The translations under genes and the position numbers were made by a program. Positions 61,305 to 64,000 of a stretch of DNA of 64,000 nucleotides are shown here, one piece after another. This DNA comes from Cheilinus undulatus (Eukaryota > Chordata > Actinopteri > Labriformes > Labridae). The DNA lies in the NCBI RefSeq assembly GCF_018320785.1, contig NC_054872.1:37150051-37214050 (forward strand). Reading direction: 5' to 3'. How positions within the stretch are numbered: the stretch's first letter is position 1; every line of letters begins with the position of its first letter. The notes beneath the pieces are model-generated. The model saw only the letters and a program-made list of their open reading frames with translations, did not search any database and had not been told where the DNA came from.

Positions 61305-61660
61305 AAAATGGGTTAAAAGTGGCAAAAATCTGCATTTAAAGCAGTAAAGGGGTCAAAAAGTAGCACACATTGCTTATAAGTGACAAAAATCTACATTAAA
61401 GCAGTACAGGGGTCAAAAAGTAGCACACATTGCTTATAAGTGACAAAAATCTACATTAAAGCAGTACAGGGGTCAAAAAGTAGCACACATTGCTTATAAG
61501 TGACAAAAATCTACATTTAAAGCTGTACAGGAGTCAAAAAGTAGCAAAAATGGGTTAAAAGTGGCAAAAATCTGCATTTAAAGCAGTGAAAAGGGGTCAA
61601 CAAGTAGCAAAAATTAGGTAAAAGTGGCAACATTTAGTTGCAAGAGGTAAAAATGGGTTA
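61305..61660. repeat. Tandem array, exact 60-bp period in the core
   Basis: The 60-bp blocks at 61381-61440 and 61441-61500 are identical, and neighbours at about 61321, 61501 and 61561 are diverged copies. The consensus includes GGGGTCAAAAAGTAGCA and GTGACAAAAATCTACATT. 'AAAATGGGTTAAAAGTGGCA' in the outer units is the reverse complement of the motif in the array at 12780-13560. Confidence 0.9.
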
Positions 61661-62050
61661 AATACATACCCCATGGGTTTTTTTTTTGTTTTTGTTTTCT
61701 TACACAAATAATATATCTTTGGTGTAGATTTAATGTGCAGTCAAAAAAATAAATCAAAAGCATACAGAATGATTTGATTACTGGACATTCATAGAAGAAG
61801 TTCAATATATTGTCCTCTTTCGTCCTGCAGAAAACACGAATGTTACTAACCTCAGCAAATCTTGAAATGCGTGAGTTTGTGGCGTAGACATTATTTATTA
61901 TTAAACATTGTATTCCTGTAATCTCGTTTGGACTGGATAATTTGTGGTCTTAATTAATCTGAGAAATAAGCATTCCAGAAGAATTTTCCTCTTGGAGTTA
62001 TTTTACGTTTACTTTAAGAGTAACTTCTTGTTTCGATCCCGATTTTAAGT

Positions 62051-62135
62051 GTCACGTCCGCCTAAAACCTTCACTTCCCTTTACGTCACAAAGCACTGCG
62101 CTCTCATTGGCTGTTGGCTTCGTGGCCTGGCAACC
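62051..62135 (+). promoter_or_regulatory. oscp1: oscp1 promoter elements
   Basis: Within 200 bp upstream of the ATG lie a CRE-like TTACGTCA (62081-62088), an inverted CCAAT box (ATTGG, 62106-62110) and GGCAACC (62129-62135), which reads GGTTGCC on the other strand as half of an RFX X-box. There is no TATA box. RFX control would suit a cilium-associated gene, but the second half-site is weak. Confidence 0.45.
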
Positions 62136-62241
62136 AGAAGAGGCTTTACCAAACATACAGACCCTGTATCAGCATTTAGCATTAAAGCTAGCTAAAATCG
62201 CTTACGTTTTTTTGGAGATAATCAGCTGCACAGACACCAGC

Positions 62242-62353
62242 ATGTCGTCAAGAACTCTGCCTCTTCTATTCATCAACCTCGGCGGAGAAATGCTATACAT
62301 CCTGGACCAGCGGCTTCGAGCTCAGAATATCCCTGCTGACAAGGCTAAAAAAG
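62242..62353 (+). CDS. oscp1: Organic solute carrier partner 1, first coding exon (gene runs off the window)
   Basis: The exon codes 37 residues plus one base, starting MSSRTLPLLFINLGGEMLYI and continuing with 'LDQRLRAQNIPADKAKK'. It then meets a donor (G|GTAGCT, GT at 62354). This is the highly conserved N-terminus of OSCP1 (also called NOR1). The vertebrate protein is reported as a modulator of organic solute transport and, more recently, as associated with cilia and flagella. The start is supported by conservation and by the context CAGCATG. It lies downstream of mrps15 on the same strand, as in human. No second exon was recognised before the window ends. Confidence 0.92.
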
Positions 62354-64000
62354 GTAGCTAGCTAGTTAGCTTAGCAGCTATCCAGATAACAACACAAATG
62401 TCACCCCGCAGAAACACGTTCCTGCAGCACTGCGAGAAATACACAATTACTTTGGTCAGTTTGTTCCGTACATGAGTTTCTGGTTTCAGTAGACGTTTAA
62501 AGTCACTCACGTTGTGGAAGCATATCTGAATCAACTGGTTGTATATCTCAAATCCACATATTTTTTGCCATATTGTAATGAGTGGGGCCATTGATAATAG
62601 TGAATTCAGTGCAAAATTCAATGAATATAAATTCAGTGTACAGTCAACTTTTGCATGCAACACGTGCTATGTCTGGAAATGTCAGTCAGAGCTTTATTTC
62701 ATTTGTCCCTCTGCTTTTAATTCATAAAGTTTCCACAATATCTGGCTGGATAGAGGAGGACAGAAGGAGAGGTATAATCACAGAGATACATTGCATTGGT
62801 AGATCTTTGCTGTGCTTGAGCTTAGACTAAAGTTATATGCTGATTTAATTATTTGATAAGATAAACACCAAATGAGATCTCAAATATAAGATGCCACTGC
62901 CTTCACACCCAGGTACTTAATGCAAGTGATCCAATAACTTTAAAAGTCCAATCCTGACTATAAAATTATTTATCATTGTCTGCTTGTATGACATTACTAC
63001 AATACTGCATGATTAAGAATGAGCTAATTCAGTAATTTAACACAGATATGGGTCGGTAGTAGCCATTTTGACAGACATCAGCCCATTGGGAAATGATGTG
63101 GCATGAATCAGTGTCAGCAGCCAATGTTCATCTGTTTAGTTGTTTTTGTTTAATCCTGGCATACACCTAAGCACAGATACAGAATAAAGTTTTTTTATTA
63201 GACAGAAGAAGTCACTGGAGTAATGATTTCTGATCTGTTTCATGGTAAATAGGGCAGGACAAATGGGAAAATAATGCAACTGTGATTTTTTTCTTATATT
63301 GGGATTACAATTTAGTAAGCACTTATTTTTAAATAATTTGTATGTTGTATTTAAAAAACAAACAAACAAAAAGAAAAAAATCAAGAAAATGCAGGCTGTG
63401 AAATGTCCCATGTAATAAAGAACACAGTATTAGATAAATGAACATAAACTCTTCTTTCCTGTTAGGCAGACAGGAAGGAAGGATGAAATTTGATGATGCA
63501 TGAATCAATATGAATCACTTTTTTATTCATCTGCCTTAATCAAAATGTGTAAGTTGACTTATTTGTTTACTTTATAGCCTTTTTAACAACCATCATGGCA
63601 ACTAAGGTTGAATTATTTTCACAAAATATCTGTGAGTTGTTCTATTGAAGGGAATTATCTTTTTTGTCATTCTCTTTTTATTAAGAATAATACTTACAAA
63701 AATGAGGAAAGTAGGATGTTTTGCAAACTATTCTGGAATAAATTGTACCTTGAATGTTTTGCCTAATTTTTAGAACAATCCATCTGCTGCAAAAAACGGT
63801 TATAAACTGATATTTTGACAATCTGAGGTTTACAGAAATTTTGCAGCCTCTGGTATTTCAAAATTGCAGTGCGACATATTGCAATGTAATATACATTTTG
63901 ATTGATTTACCAGCCTTAATGGTAAAACATGAGAGAAAATGTTGGCATTGTTGTAGTCTTCAAAAAAGAGTAAGTAATATGAGGGAAAAACATCTCTATT
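62354..64000 (+). other. oscp1: oscp1 intron 1 (incomplete), no other gene
   Basis: AT-rich sequence with short AT-run and AAAC-type simple repeats (63349-63385). No further exon, RNA gene or named repeat was seen. Confidence 0.6.

Noticed and set aside
61321-61560. CRISPR-like array
   Set aside because: The regular 60-bp period reflects whole-unit tandem repetition with no unique spacers, in a vertebrate genome.

Overview
The window is vertebrate, almost certainly teleost, nuclear DNA. It has intron-split genes with canonical GT-AG sites, is AT-rich, and is packed with fish-type DNA transposons (several Tc1 families, hAT, piggyBac, a PIF/Harbinger-like piece), tRNA-derived SINEs and LINE tails. 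No prokaryotic, viral or CRISPR structure was seen. The species cannot be told from the sequence.

Layout. 1-8.0 kb is intergenic: Tc1 relics, a degenerate tandem repeat, a PIF/Harbinger-like remnant with a MADF fragment, a piggyBac MITE, and a possible conserved noncoding stretch. 8.0-29.5 kb (+) is csf3r, the G-CSF receptor. Fifteen coding exons splice in phase to 832 codons plus stop, and two candidate 5' noncoding exons lie upstream. 31.87-38.44 kb (+) is mrps15, eight exons giving 257 aa. 42.1-42.9 kb (+) is a cornifelin/PLAC8-like gene of 117 aa. 43.5-50.4 kb is a transposon graveyard with nested insertions. 51.3-54.1 kb (+) holds a possible spliced transcript of unknown nature. 56.69-58.81 kb (-) is an intronless 707-codon gene for a proline-rich coiled-coil protein that I do not recognise. 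From 62.24 kb (+) comes exon 1 of oscp1, which runs out of the window.

How it fits together. The order csf3r - mrps15 - oscp1, all on one strand, matches the human 1p34.3 block CSF3R-MRPS15-OSCP1 and supports all three calls. The cornifelin-like gene and the coiled-coil gene are interposed between mrps15 and oscp1 and have no counterpart I know of at the human locus. The genes are not an operon and have unrelated functions: cytokine signalling, mitochondrial translation, an epithelial/PLAC8-type protein, and a cilium-associated protein.

The best candidate for something undescribed is the intronless coiled-coil gene. It has a TATAAATA box about 105 bp upstream of its ATG, a doubled ISWGD(I/L)MD motif at the N-terminus, a Gly/Pro/Arg-rich stretch, and an 80-residue block duplicated at 74/80 identity. 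Secondary points are an in-frame, stop-free 147-nt intron in csf3r, the absence of the second cysteine pair in that receptor's first cytokine-receptor domain, and a receptor tail without any YxxQ motif.
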